Shown here one piece after another: positions 42,328-52,292 of a stretch of 64,000 bases of DNA. This DNA is from Streptomyces fradiae (GTDB lineage: Bacteria > Actinomycetota > Actinomycetes > Streptomycetales > Streptomycetaceae): positions 1,488,001-1,552,000 of the forward strand of contig NZ_CP065958.1 of the NCBI RefSeq assembly GCF_041270065.1. The letters are read 5' to 3'. A program made the translations under genes and the position numbers. Every line of letters starts with the position of its first letter. Position 1 is the first letter of the stretch. The notes under the pieces are model-generated. The model had not been told where the DNA came from and ran no database searches. It saw only the letters and a program-made list of their open reading frames with translations.

Positions 42328-42364
42328 GTCAACGGTTCGAGCCCCTCTCGCCCCTCCCGCTTTC

Positions 42365-42379
42365 TAATGCCGAGCATTA
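42365..42379. promoter_or_regulatory. Palindromic operator at the TetR gene promoter
   Basis: TAATGC-cga-GCATTA overlaps the -10 candidate TAATAT (42378-42383) of the TetR gene, as expected for autorepression. Confidence 0.65.
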
Positions 42380-42383
42380 ATAT
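42378..42383 (+). promoter_or_regulatory. Leaderless -10 for the TetR gene at 42391
   Basis: TAATAT, 7 nt, ATG; no Shine-Dalgarno. Confidence 0.5.
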
Positions 42384-42390
42384 GGTCGGC

Positions 42391-43807
<1,417 letters not shown>

Positions 43808-43828
43808 CGCACCTGATTTCATGGGCGC

Positions 43829-44359
43829 ATGCACGCCTCCGCCGCCTTCGATCCCTCCGCCGAGATCCTCGACGTCGTCGACGAGCAGGACCGGGTGATC
43901 GGACAGGCCCCGCGCGGTGAGGTGTACGCGCGGGGCCTGATCCACCGCTGCGTCTTCATCCGCGTGCGGGACTCCCTCGGCCGGACCTTCGTCCACCGCA
44001 GGACCCCGACCAAGCTGGTCTTCCCGTCCCTGTACGACATGTTCGTCGGCGGCGTCGTCGGCGCCGGCGAGTCGTACGACGACGCCGCGCTGCGCGAGGC
44101 CGAGGAGGAGCTCGGCGTGTCCGGGCTGCCCCGGCCCGAGCCCGTACTGAAGTTCCTGTACGACTCCGAGGGCGTGGCCGGGAAGTGGTGGTCGGCGGTC
44201 TACGAGGTGCGCTGCGACCTGCCGGTGAACCCGCAGGTCGAGGAGGTGGCCTGGCACGGCTTCCTCACCGACGAGGAGCTGACCGCGCGGCTCGGCGAGT
44301 GGGAGTGGGTGCCGGACGGGCGCCGGGCCTACGAGCGGCTGCTCGCGCACGGGGCCTGA
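43829..44359 (+). CDS. Nudix hydrolase (YfcD-like)
   Basis: 176 aa. A complete Nudix box runs from about residue 72: GGVVGAGESYDDAALREAEE followed by ELGV, matching G-x5-E-x7-REU-x-EE-x-GU. The N-terminal part (SAEILDVVDEQDRVIGQAPR and RGLIHRCVFIRV) resembles the YfcD/IDI-like branch. It should hydrolyse a nucleoside diphosphate linked to another group; the substrate is unknown. It begins 21 nt after the SDR stop and may be transcribed with it. No strong ribosome site. Confidence 0.9.
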   Translation: MHASAAFDPSAEILDVVDEQDRVIGQAPRGEVYARGLIHRCVFIRVRDSLGRTFVHRRTPTKLVFPSLYDMFVGGVVGAGESYDDAALREAEEELGVSGLPRPEPVLKFLYDSEGVAGKWWSAVYEVRCDLPVNPQVEEVAWHGFLTDEELTARLGEWEWVPDGRRAYERLLAHGA

Positions 44360-44428
44360 GGGCACCGGGCCGGCACCTTTCCGGGCCCGCGGGGAGCCGC
44401 CGTACGGGAAGATCATCGTCCGGATAGG

Positions 44429-44434
44429 TAGGGT
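44429..44434 (+). promoter_or_regulatory. Leaderless -10 candidate for the DUF202 pair
   Basis: TAGGGT, 6 nt, GTG at 44441; no Shine-Dalgarno. Confidence 0.45.
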
Positions 44435-44440
44435 GCGGGC

Positions 44441-44836
44441 GTGAGCGACTTCGTACAGAGCCTGCGGCTGTGGTTCGCGCCGCGGCGCCTCCGGGAGGAG
44501 GGCGAGACCCCCGACTACCGCTTCTCCCTGGCCAACGAGCGGACCTTCCTCGCCTGGCTCCGGACCGCTCTGGCGCTCATCGGCGGCGGTTTCGCCGTGG
44601 ACCAGTTCCTGCCGGACCTGCGCTGGGGCGTCCGGGTCGGGCTCGCGGTCGCGCTGCTCGTCGCGGGTGTGCTGTGCGCGCTGCGGGCGGTGAACCACTG
44701 GGTGCGCTGCGAGCGGGCGATGCGACGGGGCGAGGACCTGCCGGTCTCCCGTTTCCCGGCGGTCCTCAGCCTCGCGGTGGCGGTGGTCGCGCTCGCGATG
44801 GTGGTGGTCGTGGTCTTCGGCTGGGCCGGACGGTGA
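44441..44836 (+). CDS. DUF202 (YidH-like) membrane protein
   Basis: 131 aa from GTG. Three hydrophobic segments. The family motif FSLANERTFLAWLRTALALI lies near residue 28. The C-terminal helix is very hydrophobic (LAVAVVALAMVVVVVFG). DUF202 proteins are small inner-membrane proteins of unknown function; the family includes YidH and the core of vacuolar transporter chaperones. Its stop overlaps the GTG of a second DUF202 gene (GTGA), so the two are coupled and may form a hetero-oligomer. Confidence 0.88.
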   Translation: MSDFVQSLRLWFAPRRLREEGETPDYRFSLANERTFLAWLRTALALIGGGFAVDQFLPDLRWGVRVGLAVALLVAGVLCALRAVNHWVRCERAMRRGEDLPVSRFPAVLSLAVAVVALAMVVVVVFGWAGR

Positions 44837-45165
44837 GCGGGCCGGGGACCGGAGCCGCGGTCGCGGACCGGGATCCCGGGCTGCAGCCGGAGCGGACCCG
44901 GCTCGCCTGGCGGCGGACCACGCTCTCGGCCACGGTGGTGGCCGTCCTCGCCGGCAAGCAGGCGATCCACGACGAGGTGACGGCCACCGGTCTGCTCGCG
45001 GCGGGCCTGTCGGCCCTGGTGTGGATCGGGTTCCTCGCGGTGGCGCACCGCCGGATCCAGTCCCTGGAGGCGGCCCGGCCGCGCGTGATGTCGCTCCGGG
45101 GCGCGCTGCTCGCGGTGGCGTGCACGGTGGCGTTCGCGGGGTTCGCGGTCGGCGTGCTGCTCTGA
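44833..45165 (+). CDS. Second DUF202-type membrane protein
   Basis: 110 aa from GTG overlapping the preceding stop. It contains the shortened family motif LQPERTRLAWRRTTLSATVV near residue 17, followed by two further hydrophobic segments (LLAAGLSALVWIGFLAVAHR and LLAVACTVAFAGFAVGVLL). It is a shorter, divergent paralogue of the upstream gene. Function unknown. Tandem coupled DUF202 genes are common in actinobacteria. Confidence 0.85.
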   Translation: MSGPGTGAAVADRDPGLQPERTRLAWRRTTLSATVVAVLAGKQAIHDEVTATGLLAAGLSALVWIGFLAVAHRRIQSLEAARPRVMSLRGALLAVACTVAFAGFAVGVLL

Positions 45166-45269
45166 CGGAGCCCAGCCTCCGCTGCCCGGTGCACCCCAAC
45201 TTCCCCCGGGCCCGGGCCTGCTGGCACTCTTCCCCTGTCCGATTCGGGCTCTCATCCGGGGGATTCCCT

Positions 45270-46187
45270 TTGCCTGCCACCGATCCGTACGTGGTCGCGC
45301 TCGCGCCGCACGTCCACGCCTTCGTCCAGCCCGACGGGGGCTGGTGCCTGAACAACGCCGGCTTCGTCGGCGATCCCGGCGGCGGCGAGACGCTGCTCGT
45401 CGACACCGCCGCCACCGAACGCCGGGCCCGGCTGCTGCGCGCGGCCGTCCTCGACGCGGGACTCGCGCTGCCGCGCACCATCGTCTCCACCCACCACCAC
45501 GGCGACCACACCTACGGCAACGGGGTGTTCCGGCCGGAGGCCCGGATCGTCGGGCACGCCAACTGCCGGGCCGAGCAGCTGGCCGCCGGGCGGCAGCTGC
45601 ATCTGCTGTGGCCGCAGACCGACTTCGGCGCGGTGGAGATCCTGCCGCCGGACCTCACGTACACGGACGCGCTGACGCTGTACGTCGGGGAGACCGAGGT
45701 CCGGGTGCTGCACCCGGGTCCGGCGCACACCACCGGCGACTCGATCGTCCATCTCCCGGCGCAGGGCGTGGTGTTCACCGGCGACCTGGTGTTCCACGGC
45801 GGCACGCCGTTCCTGCCGATGGGGTCGCTCGCGGGGTCGCTGCGCGCCCTCGAACTGCTGCGCTCGCTGGACGCGCCCACGGTCGTGCCCGGGCACGGAC
45901 GGGTGACCGACCCCTCGGCGTACGACGCGACCGAGCGGTATCTGCGCTGGGTGCGGGAGCTGGCGGCCGAGGGGTACGCGAAGGGGGACCCGCCGCTGGA
46001 GACGGCGCGGGCGGCGGAGCTCGGCGAGTTCGGGGCCTGGCAGGAGAGCGAGCGGCTCGTCGCCAATCTGCACCGCGCGTACGCGGAGCTGGAGGGGCTG
46101 CCGGAGGGTCATCCGCTCGACCCGGCGGCCGTGTTCGGCGACATGGCGGCGATGAACGGCGGGGTGCCGGTCGCCTGTCACGCGTAG
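45270..46187 (+). CDS. MBL-fold metallo-hydrolase
   Basis: 305 aa using a TTG start with GGGGGA 6 nt upstream; no ATG or GTG gives a better start. MBL fold: zinc motif STHHHGDHTYGNGVF near residue 74, then HPGPAHTTGDSIVHLP and FTGDLVFHGGTPF, and the late His in VVPGHGRVTD. It resembles the SoxH/quinoprotein-relay-like and cyclase-type branch of the superfamily. A hydrolase of unknown substrate. It ends 13 bp from the convergent glucarate dehydratase gene, and no terminator is seen between them. Confidence 0.85.
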   Translation: MPATDPYVVALAPHVHAFVQPDGGWCLNNAGFVGDPGGGETLLVDTAATERRARLLRAAVLDAGLALPRTIVSTHHHGDHTYGNGVFRPEARIVGHANCRAEQLAAGRQLHLLWPQTDFGAVEILPPDLTYTDALTLYVGETEVRVLHPGPAHTTGDSIVHLPAQGVVFTGDLVFHGGTPFLPMGSLAGSLRALELLRSLDAPTVVPGHGRVTDPSAYDATERYLRWVRELAAEGYAKGDPPLETARAAELGEFGAWQESERLVANLHRAYAELEGLPEGHPLDPAAVFGDMAAMNGGVPVACHA

Positions 46188-46200
46188 TACACCCGCGGAG

Positions 46201-47499
46201 TCACCAGCGGGTGGGCCGCCACTCCGGGTCCGCCGCGCGCATCGCGGCCGCGTCGTCGCGGTCGCGGTACCGGCCGTCGTCCTCCGCCCAGCGGCGGTGG
46301 AGGTCGGCGAGCCGGTCCCGGTCGAGCTCCACGCCGAGGCCCGGTGTGTCGGTCACGGCGAGCCGGCCGGCCCGGAAGACGGGGGCGGTGGTGATCACGT
46401 CCTCGGTGAGCCACGGGTAGTGGGTGTCGCAGGCGTGGTGGAGGGCCGGGAGGGTCGCGGCGACCTGGGTCATCGCGGCCAGGCTGATGCCCAGGTGGGT
46501 GTTGGAGTGCATGGAGAGCCCGATGCCGTACGTGCCGCAGAGCGCGGCGAGTTCGCGGGTGCGGTGCAGGCCGCCCCAGTAGTGGTGGTCGCAGAGCACG
46601 ATGCTGACGGCGCCGCGCGCGAAGGCCTCGGGGACCTCGGCGAGGGTGGTCACGCACATGTTGGTGGCGAGCGGCAGGTGGGTGCCGGCGGCGACCTCGG
46701 CCATGGCGGCGGTGCCGGTGGCCGGGTCCTCCAGGTATTCGAGGGCGGGGAGGCCCTCGAGTTCGCGGGCCACGGCGAGGGAGGTCTCCACGGACCAGGC
46801 GCCGTTGGGGTCGAGGCGCAGCGGGGCGCCGGGGAAGGCCTCGGCGAGCGCGCGGATCGCGGCGATCTCGCGGTCCGGCGCGAAGACCCCGCCCTTGAGC
46901 TTGAACGAGCCGAAGCCGTGCAGGCGGGCGAAGCGCCGGGCCTGCTCGACGAGGCCGGCCGGGTCGAGGGCCTCGCCCCAAGGGTCGGCCTCCTCGGGCG
47001 CGGCGCCCGGGTGGGCACCCCACTTGTAGAAGAGGTACGCGCTGTACTCGACCTCGTCGCGGACCCGGCCGCCGAGCAGGGCGTGCACGGGCAGTCCGAG
47101 GCTCCGGCCGAGGGCGTCGAGGCAGGCGGTCTCGACGGCGGAGACCACGGAGAGCAGCAGTTTGTCGGCGGTCTGGACGCCGCGCAGTCCACCGGCGTCG
47201 ACCCGTCCGTCCGCGTCCTTCGCGGCCGCCGTACCGCACACCTCGGCGGCCAGCACGAACAGGCCGTTCACATCCGTGACCAAGCGGCCGGGCAGCGCCT
47301 CGGCGAGCGGACGTGCGAGGTCGAGGTACTTCGTGTCGCCGTAGGTCTCGCCGAGCCCGACGACTCCGCCTGCCGTGACCACTTCGACCACCAGGCGTGG
47401 GGTGAGGGGCTGGTGGACGCCCTGGGTGTTGAGCAGCGGCGGGTCCTTGACGAGGACGGGGGTCAGGCGGACGTGGTCGATGCGCAGCGCCGGATTCAT
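46201..47499 (-). CDS. gudD: Glucarate dehydratase (enolase superfamily)
   Basis: 432 aa. Mandelate racemase-like enolase-superfamily enzyme removing water from D-glucarate/L-idarate to give 5-keto-4-deoxyglucarate. N-terminal capping domain (TPRLVVEVVTAGGVVGLGET). Barrel with catalytic KLKGG in FGSFKLKGGVFAPDRE; metal ligands in LRLDPNGAWS, LEYLEDPA and TNMCVT; and the His general base region LCDHHYWGG followed by LSMHSNTHLG. The length and these motifs fit glucarate dehydratase closely. No permease or aldolase of the pathway is next to it. AGGG lies about 8 nt before the ATG. Confidence 0.92.
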   Translation of the reverse strand: MNPALRIDHVRLTPVLVKDPPLLNTQGVHQPLTPRLVVEVVTAGGVVGLGETYGDTKYLDLARPLAEALPGRLVTDVNGLFVLAAEVCGTAAAKDADGRVDAGGLRGVQTADKLLLSVVSAVETACLDALGRSLGLPVHALLGGRVRDEVEYSAYLFYKWGAHPGAAPEEADPWGEALDPAGLVEQARRFARLHGFGSFKLKGGVFAPDREIAAIRALAEAFPGAPLRLDPNGAWSVETSLAVARELEGLPALEYLEDPATGTAAMAEVAAGTHLPLATNMCVTTLAEVPEAFARGAVSIVLCDHHYWGGLHRTRELAALCGTYGIGLSMHSNTHLGISLAAMTQVAATLPALHHACDTHYPWLTEDVITTAPVFRAGRLAVTDTPGLGVELDRDRLADLHRRWAEDDGRYRDRDDAAAMRAADPEWRPTRW

Positions 47500-47614
47500 A
47501 TGTGAACCCTATTCACGCCTTCGGACGGCACGCCAGAGACGTGCGCCTTCTTTCCCGCCGGGTTCCCGAAGCGTCCGGGCAGGGTTCGGGCGGGGCTTGA
47601 CGGGGATCACTCTG

Positions 47615-47636
47615 GACGACATACCGACTGGTCGGT
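47615..47636 (+). promoter_or_regulatory. TetR-type operator before the kinase/ACAD operon
   Basis: ACCGAC-TG-GTCGGT palindrome (47623-47636). The 18-mer GACGACATACCGACTGGT (47615-47632) is found identically, in the same orientation to the gene, upstream of the SDR/acyl-CoA synthetase operon (53092-53109). A -35-like TTGACG lies at 47597-47602. Confidence 0.75.
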
Positions 47637-47673
47637 CATCATGAACCGACGCCGAACCCGGAGGTACGCCCGC

Positions 47674-48723
47674 ATGACCCCGACTCCCCCACCCGGCCTC
47701 GACCCCGAGGCGCTGCGCCGCCTGCTCGACCGCGAGCGGCCCGGCCTGGTCGCCGGCCCGCTGACCGCCCGGCTGATCGAGGGCGGGCGCTCGAACCTCA
47801 CGTACCTCGTGACCGACGGCTCCGCCCAGTGGGTCGTCCGCCGCCCGCCGCTCGGCCACGTCCTGGCCACCGCGCACGACATGAAGCGCGAGCACCGGGT
47901 GATCAGCGCGCTGCACGACACCGCCGTACCGGTGCCGGAGGCGGTGCTGCTGTGCGAGGACGACACGGTGCTCGGCGCGCCATTCTACGTCATGGAGTAC
48001 GTGGCGGGCACCCCGTACCGCTCGGCCGCCCAGCTCGCCCCGCTCGGCCCGGAGCGCACCCGCGCCGCCGTCCTCGGGCTCGTCGACACCCTGGTCGACC
48101 TGCACGCCGTGGACCCGGACGCCGTCGGACTCGGCGACTTCGGGCGCCCGGAGGGCTTCCTCGACCGGCAGCTGCGCCGCTGGGGCAAGCAGCTGGACGC
48201 CTCGCGGGGCCGCGAGCTGCCCGGCATCGGCGAGCTGCACGCGGCTCTCGGCCGCCGCCTCCCGCAGTCCCCCGCCCCGACCGTCATCCACGGCGACTAC
48301 CGGCTCGACAACGTCCTCATCGGCGACGACGACCGGATCAAGGCCGTCCTGGACTGGGAGATGTCCACCCTCGGCGACCCGCTCACCGACCTCGGCCTGC
48401 TCGTCATGTACAGCACGCCGCTGGCCGTCCCGGACTCGCCGGTGTCCACCACCGCGACGGCCGCCGGACACCCGAGCACCGCCGAGCTGATCGAGCGCTA
48501 CGCCGCCCGCTCGGGCCGCGACGTCTCCGCCCTCTCCTGGTACACGGCCTTCGCCTGGTTCAAGCTCGCCGTGATCCTGGAGGGCATCCACTACCGCTAC
48601 ACCCTCGGGCAGACCGTCGGCGCCGGCTTCGACCGGATCGGCGAACTCGTCCCGGTCTTCATCGAGCACGGCCTCACCACGCTCCAGGACCTCCAGGAAC
48701 TCCAGGACCCTCAGGAAGGCTGA
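47674..48723 (+). CDS. APH-type phosphotransferase (ACAD10/11 N-terminal or LvaA-like acyl-CoA kinase)
   Basis: 349 aa, ATG with GGAGG ~10 nt upstream; an ATG 11 codons earlier lacks a site. Aminoglycoside-phosphotransferase fold: nucleotide loop LIEGGRSNLTYLV near residue 35, ATP-binding region QWVVRRPPLG, catalytic loop VIHGDYRLDNVLIG near 208, and metal motif VLDWEMSTLGDPLTDL. This type is the kinase half of mammalian ACAD10/ACAD11 and of bacterial LvaA, which phosphorylate 4-hydroxyacyl-CoA. The acyl-CoA dehydrogenase half follows 6 nt later. The C terminus ends in a repeated LQDLQELQDPQEG. An antibiotic-resistance role is unlikely in this setting. Confidence 0.88.
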   Translation: MTPTPPPGLDPEALRRLLDRERPGLVAGPLTARLIEGGRSNLTYLVTDGSAQWVVRRPPLGHVLATAHDMKREHRVISALHDTAVPVPEAVLLCEDDTVLGAPFYVMEYVAGTPYRSAAQLAPLGPERTRAAVLGLVDTLVDLHAVDPDAVGLGDFGRPEGFLDRQLRRWGKQLDASRGRELPGIGELHAALGRRLPQSPAPTVIHGDYRLDNVLIGDDDRIKAVLDWEMSTLGDPLTDLGLLVMYSTPLAVPDSPVSTTATAAGHPSTAELIERYAARSGRDVSALSWYTAFAWFKLAVILEGIHYRYTLGQTVGAGFDRIGELVPVFIEHGLTTLQDLQELQDPQEG

Positions 48724-48729
48724 TCCGCC

Positions 48730-49944
48730 ATGGACTTCGCGTTCGACGCCCGCACCGAGGAGCTGCGGGCGAGACTCCTCGCCTTCATGGACGAGCACGT
48801 GTATCCCGCCGAGGCCGTCGCCGAGGAGCAGCGGGCCGCGCTCGCCTCCCCGTGGGACACCCCCGCGATCGTCGAGGAGCTGAAGGCCGAGGCGCGCCGC
48901 CAGGGTCTGTGGAACCTCTTCCTCCCCGACGAGGAGTACGGCGCCGGGCTCACCAACCTGCAGTACGCGCCGCTCGCCGAGATCACCGGCCGCAGCCCCC
49001 ACCTCGCCCCCACCGCCCTCAACTGCGCGGCCCCCGACACCGGGAACATGGAGGTGCTCGCCCAGTTCGGCGACGAGGCGCAGAAGAAGCAGTGGCTGGA
49101 GCCGCTGCTCGCCGGCGAGATCCGCTCGGCCTTCGCGATGACGGAGCCGGAGGTGGCCTCGTCCGACGCGACCAACATCGAGACCCGGATCCGGCGGGAC
49201 GGCGACTCGTACGTCGTCGACGGGCGCAAGTGGTACATCTCCGGGGCCATGAACCCCGACTGCAAGATCTTCATCGTGATGGGCAAGACCGACCCCGACG
49301 GGGCCGACATCCGACGCCAGCAGTCGATGATCCTGGTCCCCCGCGACACCCCCGGCGTCGAGGTGCGCCGCGCGATGCAGGTGTACGGCTACGAGGACCA
49401 CTCGCACGGCGGGCACGCCGAGGTGCTCTTCCACGGGGTGCGGGTCCCGGCCGCGAACCTGATCGGCGAGGAGGGCGGCGGCTTCGCCATCGCCCAGGCC
49501 CGGCTCGGCCCCGGCCGCATCCACCACTGCATGCGCCTGATCGGCATGGCCGAGCGGGCCGTGGAGCTGATGTGCCGGCGCGCCGTCTCCCGTACCGCCT
49601 TCGGCAAGGCCCTCGCCCAGCAGGGCGTCGTACAGACCTGGATCGCGGACGCCCGGGTGACCATCGAGCAGCTGCGGCTGCTGGTCCTGAAGACGGCCTG
49701 GCTGATGGACACCGTCGGCAACCGGGGTGCGCACACCGAGATCCAGGCGATCAAGATCGCCACCCCGCGGGCGGTGGTCGACATCATCGACAAGGCGGTC
49801 CAGCTGCACGGCGCCGGCGGCGTCTCGCAGGACTTCCCGCTGGCCGAGCTGTGGGCCGCGGCCCGCACCCTGAAGCTCGCCGACGGCCCGGACGAGGTGC
49901 ACCAGCGCTCGCTGGCCCGCCGGGAGCTGAAGAAGTACCTGTAG
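48730..49944 (+). CDS. Acyl-CoA dehydrogenase (ACAD11/LvaC-like)
   Basis: 404 aa. FAD-dependent acyl-CoA dehydrogenase with all three domains: N-terminal helices (ARTEELRARLLAFMDEHVYP), middle beta domain (FAMTEPEVASSDATNIET; GRKWYISGAMNP), and C-terminal helical bundle (GRIHHCMRLIGMAERAVELM; VQLHGAGGVSQDFPLAE; ADGPDEVHQRSLARREL). The SSDATNIET and DEVHQ motifs place it with the ACAD10/11 group of long-chain or phospho-acyl substrates. With the kinase upstream it could remove a 4-phosphate from 4-phosphoacyl-CoA to give an enoyl-CoA. Coupled to the kinase gene; ends at a short hairpin shared with the TetR gene. Confidence 0.92.
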   Translation: MDFAFDARTEELRARLLAFMDEHVYPAEAVAEEQRAALASPWDTPAIVEELKAEARRQGLWNLFLPDEEYGAGLTNLQYAPLAEITGRSPHLAPTALNCAAPDTGNMEVLAQFGDEAQKKQWLEPLLAGEIRSAFAMTEPEVASSDATNIETRIRRDGDSYVVDGRKWYISGAMNPDCKIFIVMGKTDPDGADIRRQQSMILVPRDTPGVEVRRAMQVYGYEDHSHGGHAEVLFHGVRVPAANLIGEEGGGFAIAQARLGPGRIHHCMRLIGMAERAVELMCRRAVSRTAFGKALAQQGVVQTWIADARVTIEQLRLLVLKTAWLMDTVGNRGAHTEIQAIKIATPRAVVDIIDKAVQLHGAGGVSQDFPLAELWAAARTLKLADGPDEVHQRSLARRELKKYL

Positions 49945-49959
49945 GACGTGGGCCCGTAG

Positions 49960-49978
49960 GCCCGTAGGCCCTACGGGC
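49960..49978. terminator. Short hairpin between ACAD and TetR genes
   Basis: GCCCGTAG-gcc-CTACGGGC; it overlaps the TetR stop codon. A tandem GGCCCGTAG copy just before gives an alternative pairing. Confidence 0.45.
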
Positions 49979-50564
49979 GCAGGGCCCGCAGCAGGAGGTC
50001 GGCCAGGTGGTCGGCGACCTGCTGCGGGGTCAGCGGCCCGTCCGGGCGGTACCAGGTCGACAGGTGGTGGACCGAACCGAAGTGGTAGTCCACCACCAGG
50101 TCGGCGGGGGTCGCGTCGGAGAACACCCCGGCCCGCTGGCCCTCCTCGATCAGGGCCCGGAAGCGCTCGTGGTAGCGCCGCCGCTCGGTGCGCACCTGCT
50201 TGTTCTTCTCCGGGCTCAGGTGGTGCATCGAGCGGAAGAAGATCGAGGCGTCGTCGAGGTTGTCGATGGTGGTGACGACGACGTCCGCGGCGGCGTCCCG
50301 CAGCCGCTGCTCCACCGGGGCGTCCGCCTCCGCGAAGGCGTCGAGCCGCTCCTGCTGGAGCCGCAGGACCCGGGCGTAGACCTCCTGGAGCAGGTCCTCC
50401 TTGGAGCCGAAGTAGTGGTAGAGGGCGCCCTTGGTGACGCCCGCCGCCTCCACGATCTCCTGGACGGAGGTCCGGTCGTAGCCCTGCTCGGCGAAAAGCC
50501 GGGTGGCGGCGGCGAGGAGCCGCTGGGGAACGGGCGCCCCGTTCCCCTCCGTCGTCCTGGCCAT
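49971..50564 (-). CDS. TetR-family regulator, probable repressor of the acyl-CoA module
   Basis: 197 aa from the ATG with AAAGG 9 nt upstream (an in-frame GTG at 50597 is an alternative). TetR helix-turn-helix EIVEAAGVTKGALYHYFGSK near residue 36; the C-terminal domain includes DNLDDASIFFRSMHHLSPEK, as in FadR/KstR2-like fatty-acid regulators. It lies between the two operons that share the 18-bp operator, following acyl-CoA synthetase in the same direction with 45 bp between, so it may be co-transcribed with that operon. The likely ligand is an acyl-CoA. Confidence 0.88.
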   Translation of the reverse strand: MARTTEGNGAPVPQRLLAAATRLFAEQGYDRTSVQEIVEAAGVTKGALYHYFGSKEDLLQEVYARVLRLQQERLDAFAEADAPVEQRLRDAAADVVVTTIDNLDDASIFFRSMHHLSPEKNKQVRTERRRYHERFRALIEEGQRAGVFSDATPADLVVDYHFGSVHHLSTWYRPDGPLTPQQVADHLADLLLRALRP

Positions 50565-50590
50565 GCTGCGCCGCCTTTCGTCCGTGCGTC

Positions 50591-50614
50591 TGCTCACGTG
50601 CTCACGTGCTCACT
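50591..50614. repeat. Three tandem 8-bp repeats at the synthetase stop
   Basis: TGCTCACG, TGCTCACG, TGCTCACT; the third copy contains the stop codon of the acyl-CoA synthetase gene. Confidence 0.75.
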
Positions 50615-52292
50615 TCGGGGACCGCAGGTCCCGCCTGAGGATCTTCCCACTAGTCGTCTTGGGCAGCTCCGGCAGGATCTCGACCTCGCGCGGGTATTTG
50701 TACGCGGCGAGCCGCCCGGCACAGTACGCGGACAGCTCGGCCGGGTCCGCGGCGGCGCCGGGGCGCAGGCTCACGTACGCCTTCACGGTCTCGCCGCGGT
50801 AGGCGTCGGGGACACCGACGACGGCCGCCTCGCGGACCGCCGGGTGGGTGTAGAGGACGTCCTCGACCTCGCGCGGCCACACCTTGAAGCCGGAGGCGTT
50901 GATCATGTCCTTCTTGCGGTCGACAACGTAGAGCCAGCCCTCGGCGTCCATGAAGCCGATGTCGCCGGTGCGCAGCTCCCCGCCGGGGAACGCGGCGGCG
51001 GTGGCCTCGGGCAGCCGCCAGTAGCCGGGGACGACCTGGGGGCCGCGGACGGCGATCTCGCCCTGCTCGCCGAAGGGCACGTCGGCGCCGGTCTCGTCGA
51101 CGATCCGGACTACGGTGTCGGGTCCGGGCACGCCGACCGAGAGGGTGCCGGAGACGGGGTCGACGGGCGCCTCGTGCTGCGGCGGTACGGAGGCGCAGGG
51201 CGCGGTGCACTCGGTGAGGCCGTAGCCGTTGCGGATGTACGGGCCGAAGCCGGCCCGGAACTTCTCGACCAGGGCGGGCGGCACGGGCGCACCGCCGGAG
51301 GAGATCACCAGGAAGGACGAGAAGTGGTCGGGGGTGGCGCCGGGGTGGGCGCCGAGCGCCATGAAGGCGGTGGAGGGGCCGACGGTGTAGGCCGGGCGGT
51401 GCTCCAGGAAGGCGTCCAGGACCACGCCGGCCTCGAAGCGGTAGGCGAGGACGAGGGTGCCGCCGTTGGCGAGGCAGGCACCGAGCTCGCAGACCAGGCC
51501 GGTGATGTGGAAGAGCGGGGCGAGGACGAAGTAGCCGGCGCCGGGCGGGACGGGGTGGCCGGTGCGCTGGCGTTCGGCGTTGTGGACGATGCCCCGGTGC
51601 AGGTTGAGGGCGCCCTTGGGGGTGCCGCTGGTGCCCGAGGTGTAGCTGATCAGGGCGATGTCGTCGGTGGTGAGCTCGCGCCCCTCGGGGGCCGGGTGTC
51701 CGGCGCGGGCGACCGCGAGCAGGTCGTCGACCTCGGTGGGCACGGCCTCGAAGCCGAGGACGCGCGGGTCGTTCCGGGTCTGCAGCTGGCGCTCGTCGGC
51801 GGTGAGGGCGATCCCCACGCCGGCCGCGGCGGCGGTGTCGCGGACGTGGTCCGCCCACGCGCGGCCGGAGCAGATGACGGCGCGGGCGCCCGAGTCGCGC
51901 AGGGCGTGGCCGACCTCGGCCGCCTTGTACATGGGGTTGAGCGGCACGACGGCGGCCCCGGCCTTCCACGCGCCGAGCAGGGCGAGCACGAAGTGCGGGC
52001 TGTTCTGCAGCATGACCGCGACCCGGTCGCCGCGCCCGACCCCGCGGGCGGCGAGGTGTCCGGCGACGGAGTCGGAGAGCGCGTCGGTCTCGGCGTACGT
52101 GAGGCGCGCGTCGAAGTAGACGAGCGCCGGGTGGTCGGGGGTGCGGGCGGCGGCGGCCCGGAAGGCGTGCAGCAGGGTGGGCGGCGGGTCGATCGGGGCC
52201 CGCTGGGCCTCGCTGAGCCGGCCGAGCCAGGGCCTGGCGGCGTAGATGGACTCCGCGGCGTGCTCGCCCTGGGCGGCCCCGTGTGCGGTCAT
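50610..52292 (-). CDS. Acyl-CoA synthetase (AMP-forming)
   Basis: 560 aa. ANL-superfamily ligase activating a carboxylic acid with ATP and CoA. P-loop-like ISYTSGTSGTPKGA near residue 215; GYGLTECTAP near 350; adenine and hinge region LRTGDIGFMDAEGWLYVVDR followed by KKDMINASGFKVWPREVE; catalytic Lys in PKTTSGKILRRDL near the C terminus. It resembles medium/long-chain fatty acyl-CoA and LvaE-type ligases. Its ATG overlaps the TGA of the SDR gene (ATGA), so the two form one operon under the shared operator. It should supply the acyl-CoA for the kinase/ACAD pair. Confidence 0.93.
   Translation of the reverse strand: MTAHGAAQGEHAAESIYAARPWLGRLSEAQRAPIDPPPTLLHAFRAAAARTPDHPALVYFDARLTYAETDALSDSVAGHLAARGVGRGDRVAVMLQNSPHFVLALLGAWKAGAAVVPLNPMYKAAEVGHALRDSGARAVICSGRAWADHVRDTAAAAGVGIALTADERQLQTRNDPRVLGFEAVPTEVDDLLAVARAGHPAPEGRELTTDDIALISYTSGTSGTPKGALNLHRGIVHNAERQRTGHPVPPGAGYFVLAPLFHITGLVCELGACLANGGTLVLAYRFEAGVVLDAFLEHRPAYTVGPSTAFMALGAHPGATPDHFSSFLVISSGGAPVPPALVEKFRAGFGPYIRNGYGLTECTAPCASVPPQHEAPVDPVSGTLSVGVPGPDTVVRIVDETGADVPFGEQGEIAVRGPQVVPGYWRLPEATAAAFPGGELRTGDIGFMDAEGWLYVVDRKKDMINASGFKVWPREVEDVLYTHPAVREAAVVGVPDAYRGETVKAYVSLRPGAAADPAELSAYCAGRLAAYKYPREVEILPELPKTTSGKILRRDLRSPK

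Noticed and set aside
47674..48723. Aminoglycoside resistance kinase
   Set aside because: The fold is APH-type, but the operon partner (ACAD), the shared operator and the sequence type point to acyl-CoA metabolism.
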